NCBI GenBank assembly: GCA_033782935.1
Contig: JAWQEG010000710.1
Location: forward strand, 4,774,001 to 4,838,000
Source: Petrolisthes cinctipes
Taxonomy: Eukaryota; Arthropoda; Malacostraca; Decapoda; Porcellanidae
Direction of reading: 5' to 3'
Length of the DNA: 64,000 bases
Shown here: piece by piece, positions 1 through 14,200 of the stretch
How positions within the stretch are numbered: the stretch's first letter is position 1
Layout of the letters: each line of letters starts with the position of its first letter
Notes under the pieces: generated by a model
Databases searched by the model: none
What the model saw: the letters and a program-made list of their open reading frames with translations, nothing else
Told to the model about the DNA's origin: nothing
Program-made: the position numbers and the translations under genes

Positions 1-1212
1 TCAAATTCAGTCCCAAAACACCCGAAAATTCAATATTTTGGGGTCCCAGAAGCAATCTGTACATGCCTACTCAGTGTTAAAGTATTTTCAAAATACAGGC
101 CTAAAACATGCTGAAAATCGATATTTTAGATGCCCAAAGTCAATATGTGCATGTATCTTCTGTACCCGTTTATATCTCAAATTCAAACTCAAAACACCCG
201 AAAATTCAATATTTTGGGGTCCCAGAAGCAATCTGTACATGCCTACACAGTGCTAGAATATTTTCAAAATATAGGCTAAAAACATGCTAAAAATCGACAT
301 TTTAGGTGCCAAAAAATCGATATCTCAAATTCAGTCCCAAAACACCCGAAAATTCGATATTTACAGGTCCCAGAAGGTATCTGTACATGCTTACTCCGTG
401 TTAGAGTTTTTCAAAATACAGGCCAAAAACATAATGAAAATCGATCTTTTAGGTGCCCAAAAGTCGATATGTGCATGCATCTTCTGTATCCGTTTATATC
501 TCAAATTCAGGCCCTAAACACCCGAAAATTCGATATTTTGGGGTCCCAGAAGCGATCTGTACAGTGCTAGATTATTTTCAAAATATAGGCTAAAAACATG
601 CTAAAAATCGATCTTTTAGGTGCCAAAAAGTCGATATCTCAAATTCTGTCCCAAAACACCCGAAAATTCAATATTTTGGGGTCCCAGAAGCAATCTGTAC
701 ATGCCTACTCAGTGTTAGAGTATTTTCAAAATACAGGACTAAAACATGCTGAAAATCGATATTTTAGATGCCCAAAGTCAATATGTGCATGTATCTTCTG
801 TACCCGTTTATATCTCAAATTCAAACTCAAAACACCCGAAAATTCAATATTTTGGGGTCCCAGAAGCAATCTGTACATGCCTACACAGTGCTAGAATATT
901 TTCAAAATATAGGCTAAAAACATGCTAAAAATCGACATTTTAGGTGCCAAAAAATCGATATCTCAAATTCAGTCCCAAAACACCCGAAAATTCGATATTT
1001 ACAGGTCCCAGAAGGTATCTGTACATGCTTACTCCGTGTTAGAGTATTTTCAAAATACAGGCCAAAAACATACTGAAAATCGATCTTTTAGGTGCCCAAA
1101 AGTCGATATGTGCATGCATCTTCTGTACCCGTTTATATCTCAAATTCTGGCCCTAAACACCCGAAAATTCGATATTTTGGGGTCCCAGAAGCGATCTGTA
1201 CATGCCGACTCC
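1..1212 (+). repeat. Array segment: irregular dimers, 638-bp duplication
   Basis: Unit map: partial B 1-73, M 74, B 250, R 398 (one base short, -10), B 564, M 712, B 888, R 1036. Bases 1 to about 397 match about 639 to 1035, an offset of 638 bp, including the unusual attcaaactc and atatttacaggtccc. A second relationship links about 555-1035 to about 2851-3331 (offset 2296), shown by the shared gtgctagattatttt and ggactaaaac. Confidence 0.85.
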
Positions 1213-3331
1213 GTGTTAGAGTATTTTCAAAATTCAGGCCCAAAACATGCTGAAAATCGATATTTTTGGTGCCCAAAGTCAATATGTGCATGTATCTTCA
1301 GTACCCGTTTATATCTCAAATTCAGGCTCAAAACACCCGAAAATTCAATATTTTGGGGTCCCAGAAGCAATCTGTACATGCCTACTCAGTGTTAGAGTAT
1401 TTTCAAAATACAGGCCCAAAACATACTGAAAATCGATATTTTAGATGCCCAAAGTCAATATGTGCATGTATCTTCTGTACCTGTTTGTATCTCAAATTCA
1501 GGCTCAAAACACCCGAAAATTCAATATTTTGGGGTCCCAGAAGCAATCTGTACAGTGCTAGAATATTTTCAAAATATAGGCTAAAAACATGCTAAAAATC
1601 GATCTTTTAAGTGCCAAAAAGTCGATATCTCAAATTCAGTCCCAAAACACCCGAAAATTCGATATTTAGGGGTCCCAGAAGCGATCTGTACATGCCTACT
1701 CCGTGTTAGAGTATTTTCAAAATACAGGCCAAAAACATACTGAAAATCGATCTTTTAGGTGCCCAAAAGTCGATATGTGCATGCATCTTCTGTATCCGTT
1801 TATATCTCAAATTCAGGCCCTAAACACCCGAAAATTCGATATTTTGGGGTCCCAGAAGCGATCTGTACATGCCTACTCCGTGTTAGAGTATTTTCAAAAT
1901 TCAGGCCCAAAACATGCTGAAAATCGATATTTTTGGCGCCCAATGTCAATATGTGCATGTATCTTCTGTACCCGTTTATATCTCAAATTCAGGCTCAAAA
2001 CACCCGAAAATTCTATATTTTGGGGTCCCAGAAGCAATCTGTACAGTGCTAGAATATTTTCAAAATATAGGCTAAAAACATGCTAAAAATCGATCTTTTA
2101 GGTGCCAAAAAGTCGATATCTCAAATTCAGTCCCAAAACACCCGAAAATTCAATATTTTGGGGTCCCAGAAGCAATCTGTACATGCCTACTCAGTGTTAG
2201 AGTATTTTCAAAATACAGGCCTAAAACATGCTGAAAATCGATATTTTATATGCCCAAAGTCAATATGTGCATGTATCTTCTGTACCCGTTTATATCTCAA
2301 ATTCAGGCTCAAAACACCCGAAAATTCAATATTTTGGGGTCCCAGAAGCAATCTGTACATGCCTACACAGTGCTAGAATATTTTCAAAATATAGGCTAAA
2401 AACATGCTAAAAATCGACATTTTAGGTGCCAAAAAATCGATATCTCAAATTCAGTCCCAAAACACCCGAAAATTCGATATTTAGAGGTCCCAGAAGGTAT
2501 CTGTACATGCTTACTCCGTGTTAGAGTTTTTCAAAATACAGGCCAAAAACATACTGAAAATCGATCTTTTAGGTGCCCAAAAGTCGATATGTGCATGCAT
2601 CTTCTGTATCCGTTTATATCTCAAATTCAGGCCCTAAACACCCGAAAATTCGATATTTTGGGGTCCCAGAAGCGATCTGTACATGCCTACTCCGTGTTAG
2701 AGTATTTTCAAAATTCAGGCCGAAAACATGCTGAAAATCGATATTTTTGGCGCCCAAAGTCAATATGTGCATGTATCTTCTGTACCCGTTTATATCTCAA
2801 ATTCAGGCTCAAAACACCCGAAAATTCAATATTTTGGGGTCCCAGAAGCAATCTGTACCGTGCTAGATTATTTTCAAAATATAGGCTAAAAACATGCTAA
2901 AAATCGATCTTTTAGGTGCCAAAAAGTCGATATCTCAAATTCAGTCCCAAAACACCCGAAAATTCAATATTTTGGGGTCCCAGAAGCAATCTGTACATGC
3001 CTACTCAGTGTTAGAGTATTTTCAAAATACAGGACTAAAACATGCTGAAAATCGATATTTTAGATGCCCAAAGTCAATATGTGCATGTATCTTCTGTACC
3101 CGTTTATATCTCAAATTCAAATTCAAAACACCCGAAAATTCAATATTTTGGGGTCCCAGAAGCAATCTGTACATGCCTACACAGTGCTAGAATATTTTCA
3201 AAATATAGGCTAAAAACATGCTAAAAATCGACATTTTAGGTGCCAAAAAATCGATATCTCAAATTCAGTCCCAAAACACCCGAAAATTCGATATTTACAG
3301 GTCCCAGAAGGTATCTGTACATGCTTACTCC
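1213..3331 (+). repeat. Array segment: first copy of 2,119-bp offset repeat
   Basis: Unit map: F 1213, M 1389 (-10), B 1555, R 1703, F 1880 (-10), B 2046, M 2194, B 2370, R 2518 (one base short), F 2694 (-10), B 2860, M 3008, B 3184. The part from 1213 to about 2605 is repeated at 3332 to about 4724. Shared private features are the F-unit tcttcagtaccc, cgcccaatgtcaat at 1939 and 4058, and atcttttaagtgcc. Confidence 0.85.
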
Positions 3332-5127
3332 GTGTTAGAGTATTTTCAAAATTCAGGCCCAAAACATGCTGAAAATCGATATTTTTGGTGCCCAAAGTCA
3401 ATATGTGCATGTATCTTCAGTACCCGTTTATATCTCAAATTCAGGCTCAAAACACCCGAAAATTCAATATTTTGGGGTCCCAGAAGCAATCTGTACATGC
3501 CTACTCAGTGTTAGAGTATTTTCAAAATACAGGCCCAAAACATGCTGAAAATCGATATTTTAGATGCCCAAAGTCAATATGTGCATGTATCTTCTGTACC
3601 CGTTTGTATCTCAAATTCTGGCTCAAAACACCCGAAAATTCAATATTTTGGGGTCCCAGAAGCAATCTGTACAGTGCTAGAATATTTTCAAAATATAGGC
3701 TAAAAACATGCTAAAAATCGATCTTTTAAGTGCCAAAAAGTCGATACCTCAAATTCAGTCCCAAAACACCCGAAAATTCGATATTTAGGGGTCCCAGAAG
3801 CGATCTGTACATGCCTACTCCGTGTTAGAGTATTTTCAAAATACAGGCCAAAAACATACTGAAAATCGATCTTTTAGGTGCCCAAAAGTCGATATGTGCA
3901 TGCATCTTCTGTATCCGTTTATATCTCAAATTCAGGCCCTAAACACCCGAAAATTCGATATTTTGGGGTCCCAGAAGCGATCTGTACATGCCTACTCCGT
4001 GTTAGAGTATTTTCAAAATTCAGGCCCAAAACATGCTGAAAATCGATATTTTTGGCGCCCAATGTCAATATGTGCATGTATCTTCTGTACCCGTTTATAT
4101 CTCAAATTCAGGCTCAAAACACCCGAAAATTCAATATTTTGGGGTCCCAGAAGCAATCTGTACAGTGCTAGAATATTTTCAAAATATAGGCTAAAAACAT
4201 GCTAAAAATCGATCTTTTAGGTGCCAAAAAGTCGATATCTCAAATTCAGTCCCAAAACACCCGAAAATTCAATATTTTGGGGTCCCAGAAGCAATCTGTA
4301 CATGCCTACTCAGTGTTAGAGTATTTTCAAAATACAGGCCTAAAACATGCTGAAAATCGATATTTTAGATGCCCAAAGTCAATATGTGCATGTATCTTCT
4401 GTACCCGTTTATATCTCAAATTTAGGCTCAAAACACCCGAAAATTCAATATTTTGGGGTCCCAGAAGCAATCTGTACATGCCTACACAGTGCTAGAATAT
4501 TTTCAAAATATAGGCTAAAAACATGCTAAAAATCGACATTTTAGGTGCCAAAAAATCGATATCTCAAATTCAGTCCCAAAACACCCGAAAATTCGATATT
4601 TAGAGGTCCCAGAAGGTATCTGTACATGCTTACTCCGTGTTAGAGTATTTTCAAAATACAGGCCAAAAACATACTGAAATTCGATCTTTTAGGTGCCCAA
4701 AAGTCGATATGTGCATGCATCTTCTGTACCCGTTTATATCTCAAATTCAGTCTCAAAACACCCGAAAATTCAATATTTTGGGGTCCCAGAAGCAATCTGT
4801 ACATGCCTACTCCGTGTTAGAGTATTTTCAAAATACAGGCCCAAAACATGCTGAAAATCGATATTTTAGATGCCCAAAGTCAATATGTGCATGTATCTTC
4901 TGTACCCGTTTATATCTCAAATTCAGGCTCAAAACACCCGAAAATTCAATATTTTGGGGTCCCAGAAGCAATATGTACAGTGCTAGAATATTTTCAAAAT
5001 ATAGGCTAAAAACATGCTAAAAATCGATCTTTTAGGTGCCAAAAAGTCGATATCTCAAATTCAGTCCCAAAACACCCGAAAATTCGATATTTAGGGGTCC
5101 CAGAATCGATCTGTACATGGCTACTCC
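3332..5127 (+). repeat. Array segment: second copy of 2,119-bp offset repeat
   Basis: Unit map: F 3332, M 3508 (-10), B 3674, R 3822, F 3999 (-10), B 4165, M 4313, B 4489, R 4637, M 4814 (-10), B 4980. At the left edge a Ba-type right half (acaggtcccagaaggtatctg) runs directly into an F unit with no R between, marking an exchange junction at about 3320-3345. Similarity to the first copy ends in R 4637, where the right half switches from ggccctaaacac to gtctcaaaacac. Confidence 0.85.
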
Positions 5128-8100
5128 GTGTACTTTCAAAATACAGGCCAAAAACATACTGAAAATCGATCTTTTAGGTGCCGAAAAGTCGATATGTGCA
5201 TGCATCTTCTGTACCCGTTTATATCTCAAATTCTGGCCCTAAACACCCGAAAATTCGATATTTTGGGGTCCCAGAAGCGATCTGTACATGCCTACTCCGT
5301 GTTAGAGTATTTTCAAAATTCAGGCCCAAAACATGCTGAAAATCGATATTTTTGGCGCCCAAAGTCAATATGTGCATGTATCTTCTGTACCCGTTTATAT
5401 CTCAAATTCAGGCTCAAAACACCCGAAAATTCAATATTTTGGGGTCCCAGAAGCAATCTGTACATGCCTACTCAGTGCTAGAATATTTTCAAAATATAGG
5501 CTAAAAACATGCTAAAAATCGATCTTTTAGGTGCCAGAAAGTCGATATCTCAAATTCAGTCCCAAAACACCCGAAAATTTGATATTTAGGGGTCCCAGAA
5601 GCGATCTGTACATGCCTACTCCGTGTTAGAGTATTTTCAAAATACATGCTCAAAACATACTGAAAATCGATCTTTTAGGTGCACAAAAGTCGATATGTGC
5701 ATGCATCTTCAGTACCCGTTTATATCTCAAATTCAGGCTCAAAACACCCGAAAATTCAATATTTTGGGGTCCCAGAAGCAATCTGTACATGCCTACTCAG
5801 TGTTAGAGTATTTTCAAAATTCAGGCCCAAAACATGCTGAAAATCGATATTTTAGATGCCCAAAGTCAATATGTGTATGTATCTTCTGTACCCGTTTATA
5901 TCTCAAATTCAGGCTCAAAACACCCGAAAATTCAATATTTTGGGGTCCCAGAAGCAATCTGTACATGCCTACACAGTACTAGAATATTTTCAAAATGTAT
6001 TCTAAAAACATGCTAAAATCGACATTTTAGTTGCCAAAAAATCGATATCTCAAATTCAGTCCCAAAACACCCGAAAATTCGATATTTAGAGGTCCCAGAA
6101 GGTATCTGTACATGATTACTCCGTGTTAGAGTATTTTCAAAATACAGGCCAAAAACATACTGAAAATCGATCTTTTAGGTGCCCAAAAGTCGATATGTGC
6201 ATGCATCTTCTGTACCCGTTTATATCTCAAATTCAGGCTCAAAACACACGAAAATTCAATATTTTGGGGTCCCAGAAGCAATCTGTACATGCCTACTCAG
6301 TGTTAGAGTATTTTCAAAATACAGGCCCAAAACATGCTGAAAATCGATATTTTAGATGCCCAAAGTCAATATGTGCATGTATCTTCTGTACCCGTTTATA
6401 TCTCAAATTCAGGCTCAAAATACCCGAAAATTCAATATTTTGGGGTCCCAGAAGCAATCTGTACATGCCTACACAGTGCTAGAATATTTTCAAAATATAG
6501 GCTAAAAACATGCTAAAAATCGACATTTCAGGTGCCAAAAAATCGATATCTCAAATTCAGTCCCAAAACACCCGAAAATTCGATATTTAGAGGTCCCAGA
6601 AGGTATCTGTACATGCCTACTCCGTGTTAGAGTATTTTCAAAATACAGGCCAAAAACATACTGAAAATCGATCTCTTAGGTGCCCAAAAGTCGATATGTG
6701 CATGCATCTTCTGTACCCGTTTATATCTCAAATTCTGGCCCTAAACACCCGAAAATTCGATATTTTGGGGTCCCAGAAGCGATCTGTACATGCCTACTCC
6801 GTGTTAGAGTATTTTCAAAATTCAGGCCCAAAACATGATGAAAATCGATATTTTTGGTGCTCAAAGTCAATATGTGCATGTATCTTCTGTACCCGTTTAT
6901 ATCTCAAATTCAGGCTCAAAACACCCGAAAATTCAATATTTTGGGGTCCCAGAAGCAATCTGTACATGCCTACTCAGTGCTAGAATATTTTCAAAATATA
7001 GGCTAAAAACATGCTAAAAATCGATCTTTTAGGTGCCAAAAAGTCGATATCTCAAATTCAGTCCCAAAACACCCGAAAATTCGATATTTAGGGGTCCCAG
7101 AAGCGATCTGTACATGCCTACTCCGTGTTAGAGTATTTTCAAAATACATGCTCAAAACATGCTGAAAATCGATATTTTTGGTGCCCAAAGTCAATATGTG
7201 CATGTATCTTCTGTACCCGTTTATATCTCAAATTCAGGCTCAAAACACCCGAAAATTCAATATTTTGGGGTCCCAGAAGCAATCTGTACATGCCTACACA
7301 GTGCTAGAATATTTTCAAAATATAGGCTAAAAACATGCTAAAAATCGATCTTTTAGGTGCCAAAAAGTCGATATCTCAAATTCAGAACCAAAACACCCGA
7401 AAATTCGATATGTAGGGGTCCCAGAAGCGATCTGTACATGCCTACTCCGTGTTAGAGTATTTTCAAAATACATGCTCAAAACATACTGAAAATCGATCTT
7501 TTAGGTGCACAAAAGTCGATATGTGCATGCATCTTTAGTACCCGTTTATATCTCAAATTCAAGCTCAAAACACCCGAAAATTCAATATTTTGGGGTCCCA
7601 GAAGCAATCTGTACATGCCTACTCAGTGTTAGAGTATTTTCAAAATACAGGCCCAAAACATGCTAAAAATCGATATTTTAGATGCCCAAAGTCAATATGT
7701 GCATGTATCTTCTGTACCCGTTTATATCTCAAATTCAGGCTCAAAACACCCGAAAATTCAATATTTTGGGGTCCCAGAAGCAATCTGTACATGCCTACAC
7801 AGTGCTAGAATATTTTCAAAATATAGGCTAAAAACATGCTAAAAATCGACATTTTAGGTGCCAAAAAATCGATATCTCAAATTCAGTCCCAAAACACCCG
7901 AAAATTCGATATTTAGAGGTCCCAGAAGGTATCTGTACATGCTTACTCCGTGTTAGAGTATTTTCAAAATACAGGCCAAAAACATACTGAAAATCGATCT
8001 TTTAGGTGCCCAAAAGTCGATATGTGCATGCATCTTCTGTATCCGTTTATATCTCAAATTCAGTCTCAAAACACCCGAAAATTCAATATTTTGGGGTCCC

Positions 8101-8951
8101 AGAAGCAATCTGTACATGCCTACTCAGTGTTAGAGTATTTTCAAAATACAGGCCCAAAACATGCTGAAAATCGATATTTTAGATGCCCAAAGTCAATATG
8201 TGCATGTATCTTCTGTACCCGTTTATATCTCAAATTCAGGCTCAAAACACCCGAAAATTCAATATTTTGGGGTCCCAGAAGCAATCTGTACATGCCTACT
8301 CAGTGCTAGAATATTTTCAAAATATAGGCTAAAAACATGCTAAAAATCGATCTTTTAGGTGCCAAAAAGTCGATATCTCAAATTCAGTCCCAAAACACCC
8401 GAAAATTCGATATTTAGGGGTCCCAGAAGCGATCTGTACATGCCTACTCCGTGTTAGAGTATTTTCAAAATACATGCTCAAAACATACTGAAAATCGATC
8501 TTTTAGGTGCACAAAAGTCGATATGTGCATGCATCTTCAGTACCCGTTTATATCTCAAATTCAGGCTCAAAACACCCGAAAATTCAATATTTTGGGGTCC
8601 CAGAAGCAATCTGTACATGCCTACTCAGTGTTAGAGTATTTTCAAAATACAGGCCCAAAACATGCTGAAAATCGATATTTTAGATGCCCAAAGTCAATAT
8701 GTGTATGTATCTTCTGTACCCGTTTATATCTCAAATTCAGGCTCAAAACACCCGAAAATTCAATATTTTGGGGTCCCAGAAGCAATCTGTACATGCCTAC
8801 ACAGTACTAGAATATTTTCAAAATATAGGCTAAAAACATGCTAAAAATCGACATTTTAGGTGCCAAAAAATCGATATCTCAAATTCAGTCCCAAAACACC
8901 CGAAAATTCGATATTTAGAGGTCCCAGAAGGTATCTGTACATGCCAACTCC
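5128..8951 (+). repeat. Array segment: trimers, source or copy of two larger duplications
   Basis: Unit map: R 5128 (6 bp short), F 5299, Bb 5475, Rc 5623, M-like 5800 with an F-type left arm, Ba 5976 (one base short), R 6123, M 6300, Ba 6476, Ra 6624, F 6801, Bb 6977, F-like 7125 with an Rc-type left arm, B 7301, Rc 7449, M 7626, Ba 7802, Ra 7950, M 8127, Bb 8303, Rc 8451, M 8628, Ba 8804. About 5.0-6.95 kb matches 11.16-13.09 kb (offset 6142-6143). About 6.55-8.28 kb matches 8.88-10.61 kb (offset 2328). Confidence 0.85.
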
Positions 8952-11269
8952 GTGTTAGAGTATTTTCAAAATACAGGTCAAAAACATACTGAAAATCGAT
9001 CTCTTAGGTGCCCAAAAGTCGATATGTGCATGCATCTTCTGTACCCGTTTATATCTCAAATTCTGGCCCTAAACACCCGAAAATTCGATATTTTGGGGTC
9101 CCAGAAGCGATCTGTACATGCCTACTCCGTGTTAGAGTATTTTCAAAATTCAGGCCCAAAACATGCTGAAAATCGATATTTTTGGTGCTCAAATTCAATA
9201 TGTGCATGTATCTTCTGTACCCGTTTATATCTCAAATTCAGGCTCAAAACACCCGAAAATTCAATATTTTGGGGTCCCAGAAGCAATCTGTACATGCCTA
9301 CTCAGTGCTAGAATATTTTCAAAATATAGGCTAAAAACATGCTAAAAATCGATCTTTTAGGTGCCAAAAAGTCGATATCTCAAATTCAGTCCCAAAACAC
9401 CCGAAAATTCGATATTTAGGGGTCCCAGAAGCGATCTGTACATGCCTACTCCGTGTTAGAGTATTTTCAAAATACATGCTCAAAACATGCTGAAAATCGA
9501 TATTTTTGGTGCCCAAAGTCAATATGTGCATGTATCTTCTGTACCCGTTTATATCTCAAATTCAGGCTCAAAACACCCGAAAATTCAATATTTTGGGGTC
9601 CCAGAAGCAATCTGTACATGCCTACACAGTGCTAGAATATTTTCAAAATATAGGCTAAAAACATGCTAAAAATCGATCTTTTAGGTGCCAAAAAGTCGAT
9701 ATCTCAAATTCAGAACCAAAACACCCGAAAATTCGATATGTAGGGGTCCCAGAAGCGATCTGTACATGCCTACTCCGTGTTAGAGTATTTTCAAAATACA
9801 TGCTCAAAACATACTGAAAATCGATCTTTTAGGTGCACAAAAGTCGATATGTGCATGCATCTTTAGTACCCGTTTATATCTCAAATTCAAGCTCAAAACA
9901 CCCGAAAATTCAATATTTTGGGGTCCCAGAAGCAATCTGTACATGCCTACTCAGTGTTAGAGTATTTTCAAAATACAGGCCCAAAACATGCTAAAAATCG
10001 ATATTTTAGATGCCCAAAGTCAATATGTGCATGTATCTTCTGTACCCGTTTATATCTCAAATTCAGGCTCAAAACACCCGAAAATTCAATATTTTGGGGT
10101 CCCAGAAGCAATCTGTACATGCCTACACAGTGCTAGAATATTTTCAAAATATAGGCTAAAAACATGCTAAAAATCGACATTTTAGGTGCCAAAAAATCGA
10201 TATCTCAAATTCAGTCCCAAAACACCCGAAAATTCGATATTTAGAGGTCCCAGAAGGTATCTGTACATGCTTACTCCGTGTTAGAGTATTTTCAAAATAC
10301 AGGCCAAAAACATACTGAAAATCGATCTTTTAGGTGCCCAAAAGTCGATATGTGCATGCATCTTCTGTACCCGTTTATATCTCAAATTCAGTCTCAAAAC
10401 ACCCGAAAATTCAATATTTTGGGGTCCCAGAAGCAATCTGTACATGCCTACTCAGTGTTAGAGTATTTTCAAAATACAGGCCCAAAACATGCTGAAAATC
10501 GATATTTTAGATGCCCAAAGTCAATATGTGCATGTATCTTCTGTACCCGTTTATATCTCAAATTCAGGCTCAAAACACCCGAAAATTCAATATTTTGGGG
10601 TCCCAGAAGCAATATGTACATGCCTACACAGTGCTAGAATATTTTCAAAATATAAGCTAAAAACATGCTAAAAATCGACATTTTAGGTGCCAAACAATCG
10701 ATATCTCAAATTCAGTCCCAAAACACCCGAAAATTCGATATTTAGAGGTCCCAGAAGGTATCTGTACATGCTTACTCCGGGTTAGAGTATTTTCAAAATA
10801 CAGGCCAAAAACATACTGAAAATCGATCTCTTAGGTGCCCAAAAGTCGATATGTGCATGCATCTTCTGTACCCGTTTATATCTCAAATTCTGGCCCTAAA
10901 CACCCGAAAATTCGATATTTTGGGGTCCCAGAAGCGATCTGTACATGCCTACTCCGTGTTAGAGTATTTTCAAAATTCAGGCCCAAAACATGCTGAAAAT
11001 CGATATTTTTGGTGCCCAAAGTCAATATGTGCATGTATCTTCTGTACCCGTTTATATCTCAAATTCAGGCTCAAAACACCCGAAAATTCAATATTTTGGG
11101 GTCCCAGAAGCAATCTGTACAGTGCTAGAATATTTTCAAAATATAGGCTAAAAACATGATAAAAGTCGATCTTTTAGGTGCCAAAAAGTCGATATCTCAG
11201 ATTCAGTCCCAAAACACCCGAAAATTCGATATTTAGGGGTCCCAGAAGCGATCTGTACATGGCTACTCC
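8952..11269 (+). repeat. Array segment: second copy of 2,328-bp offset repeat
   Basis: Unit map: Ra 8952, F 9129, Bb 9305, F-like 9453 with Rc left arm, B 9629, Rc 9777, M 9954, Ba 10130, R 10278, M 10455, Ba 10631, Ra 10779, F 10956 (-10), B 11122. The rare changes cagaaccaaaac (7384 and 9712), gatatgtaggggtccc, atctttagtaccc and ttcaagctc all recur 2,328 bp after the previous segment. The match stops near 10604, where gcaatatgtac replaces gcaatctgtac and the unit end changes from actcag to acacag. Confidence 0.85.
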
Positions 11270-14200
11270 GTGTACTTTCAAAATACAGGCCAAAAACATA
11301 CTGAAAATCGATCTTTTAGGTGCCCAAAAGTCGATATGTGCATGCATCTTCTGTACCCGTTTATATCTCAAATTCTGGCCCTAAACACCCGAAAATTCGA
11401 TATTTTGGGGTCCCAGAAGCGATCTGTACATGCCTACTCCGTGTTAGAGTATTTTCAAAATTCAGGCCCAAAACATGCTGAAAATCGATATTTTTGGTGC
11501 CCAAAGTCAATATGTGCATGTATCTTCTGTACCCGTTTATATCTCAAATTCAGGCTCAAAACACCCGAAAATTCAATATTTTGGGGTCCCAGAAGCAATC
11601 TGTACATGCCTACTCAGTGCTAGAATATTTTCAAAATATAGGCTAAAAACATGCTAAAAATCGATTTTTTAGGTGCCAAAAAGTCGATATCTCAAATTCA
11701 GTCCCAAAACACCCGAAAATTCGATATTTAGGGGTCCCAGAAGCGATCTGTACATGCCTACTCCGTGTTAGAGTATTTTCAAAATACATGCTCAAAACAT
11801 ACTGAAAATCGATCTTTTAGGTGCACAAAAGTCGATATGTGCATGCATCTTCAGTACCCGTTTATATCTCAAATTCAGGCTCAAAACACCCGAAAATTCA
11901 ATATTTTGGGGTCCCAGAAGCAATCTGTACATGCCTACTCAGTGTTAGAGTATTTTCAAAATTCAGGCCCAAAACATGCTGAAAATCGATATTTTAGATG
12001 CCCAAAGTCAATATGTGTATGTATCTTCTGTACCCGTTTATATCTCAAATTCAGGCTCAAAACACCCGAAAATTCAATATTTTGGGGTCCCAGAAGCAAT
12101 CTGTACATGCCTACACAGTACTAGAATATTTTCAAAATATAGGCTAAAAACATGCTAAAAATCGACATTTTAGGTGCCAAAAAATCGATATCTCAAATTC
12201 AGTCCCAAAACACCCGAAAATTCGATATTTAGAGGTCCCAGAAGGTATCTGTACATGCTTACTCCGTGTTAGAGTATTTTCAAAATACAGGCCAAAAACA
12301 TACTGAAAATCGATCTTTTAGGTGCCCAAAAGTCGATATGTGCATGCATCTTCTGTACCCGTTTATATCTCAAATTCAGGCTCAAAACACCCGAAAATTC
12401 AATATTTTGGGGTCCCAGAAGCAATCTGTACTTGCCTACTCAGTGTTAGAGTATTTTCAAAATACAGGCCCAAAACATGCTGAAAATCGATATTTTAGAT
12501 GCCCAAAGTCAATATGTGCATGTATCTTCTGTACCCGTTTATATCTCAAATTCAGGCTCAAAACACCCGAAAATTCAATATTTTGGGGTCCCAGAAGCAA
12601 TCTGTACATGCCTACACAGTGCTAGAATATTTTCAAAATATAGGCTAAAAACATGCTAAAAATCGACATTTCAGGTGCCAAAAAATCGATATCTCAAATT
12701 CAGTCCCAAAACACCCGAAAATTCGATATTTAGAGGTCCCAGAAGGTATCTGTACATGCCTACTCCGTGTTAGAGTATTTTCAAAATACAGGTCAAAAAC
12801 ATACTGAAAATCGATCTCTTAGGTGCCCAAAAGTCGATATGTGCATGCATCTTCTGTACCCGTTTATATCTCAAATTCTGGCCCTAAACACCCGAAAATT
12901 CGATATTTTGGGGTTCCAGAAGCGATCTGTACATGCCTACTCCGTGTTTGAGTATTTTCAAAATTCAGGCCCAAAACATGCTGAAAATCGATATTTTTGG
13001 TACCCAAAGTCAATATGTGCATGTATCTTCTGTACCCGTTTATATCTCAAATTCAGGCTCGAAACACCCGAAAATTCAATATTTTGGGGTCCCAGAAGCA
13101 ATCTGTACAGTGCTAGAATATTTTCAAAATATAGGCTAAAAACATGCTAAAAATCGATCTTTTAGGTGCCAAAAAGTCGATATCTCAAATTCAGTCCCAA
13201 AACACCCGAAAATTCGATATTTAGGGGTCCCAGAAGCGATCTGTACATGGCTACTCCGTGTACTTTCAAAATACAGGCCAAAAACATACTGAAAATCGAT
13301 CTTTTAGGTGCCCAAAAGTCGATATGTGCATGCATCTTCTGTACCCGTTTATATCTCAAATTCTGGCCCTAAACACCCGAAAATTCGATATTTTGGGGTC
13401 CCAGAAGCGATCTGTACATGCCTACTCCGTGTTAGAGTATTTTCAAAATTCAGGCCCAAAACATGCTGAAAATCGATATTTTTGGTGCCCAAAGTCAATA
13501 TGTGCATGTATCTTCTGTACCCGTTTATATCTCAAATTCAGGCTCAAAACACCCGAAAATTCAATATTTTGGGGTCCCAGAAGCAATCTGTACATGCCTA
13601 CTCAGTGCTAGAATATTTTCAAAATAAAGGCTAAAAACATGCTAAAAATCGATCTTTTAGGTGCCAAAAAGTCGATATCTCAAATTCAGTCCCAAAACAC
13701 CCGAAAATTCGATATTTAGGGGTCCCAGAAGCGATCTGTACATGCCTACTCCGTGTTAGAGTATTTTCAAAATACATGCTCAAAACATACTGAAAATCGA
13801 TCTTTTAGGTGCACAAAAGTCGATATGTGCATGCATCTTCAGTACCCGTTTATATCTCAAATTCAGGCTCAAAACACCCGAAAATTCAATATTTTGGGGT
13901 CCCAGAAGCAATCTGTACATGCCTACTCAGTGTTAGAGTATTTTCAAAATACAGGCCCAAAACATGCTGAAAATCGATATTTTAGATGCCCAAAGTCAAT
14001 ATGTGCATGGATCTTCTGTACCCGTTTATATCTCAAATTCAGGCTCAAAACACCCGAAAATTCAATATTTTGGGGTCCCAGAAGCAATCTGTACAGTGCT
14101 AGAATATTTTCAAAATATAGGCTAAAAACATGCTAAAAATCGATCTTTTAAGTGCCAAAAAGTCGATATCTCAAATTCAGTCCCAAAACACCCGAAAATT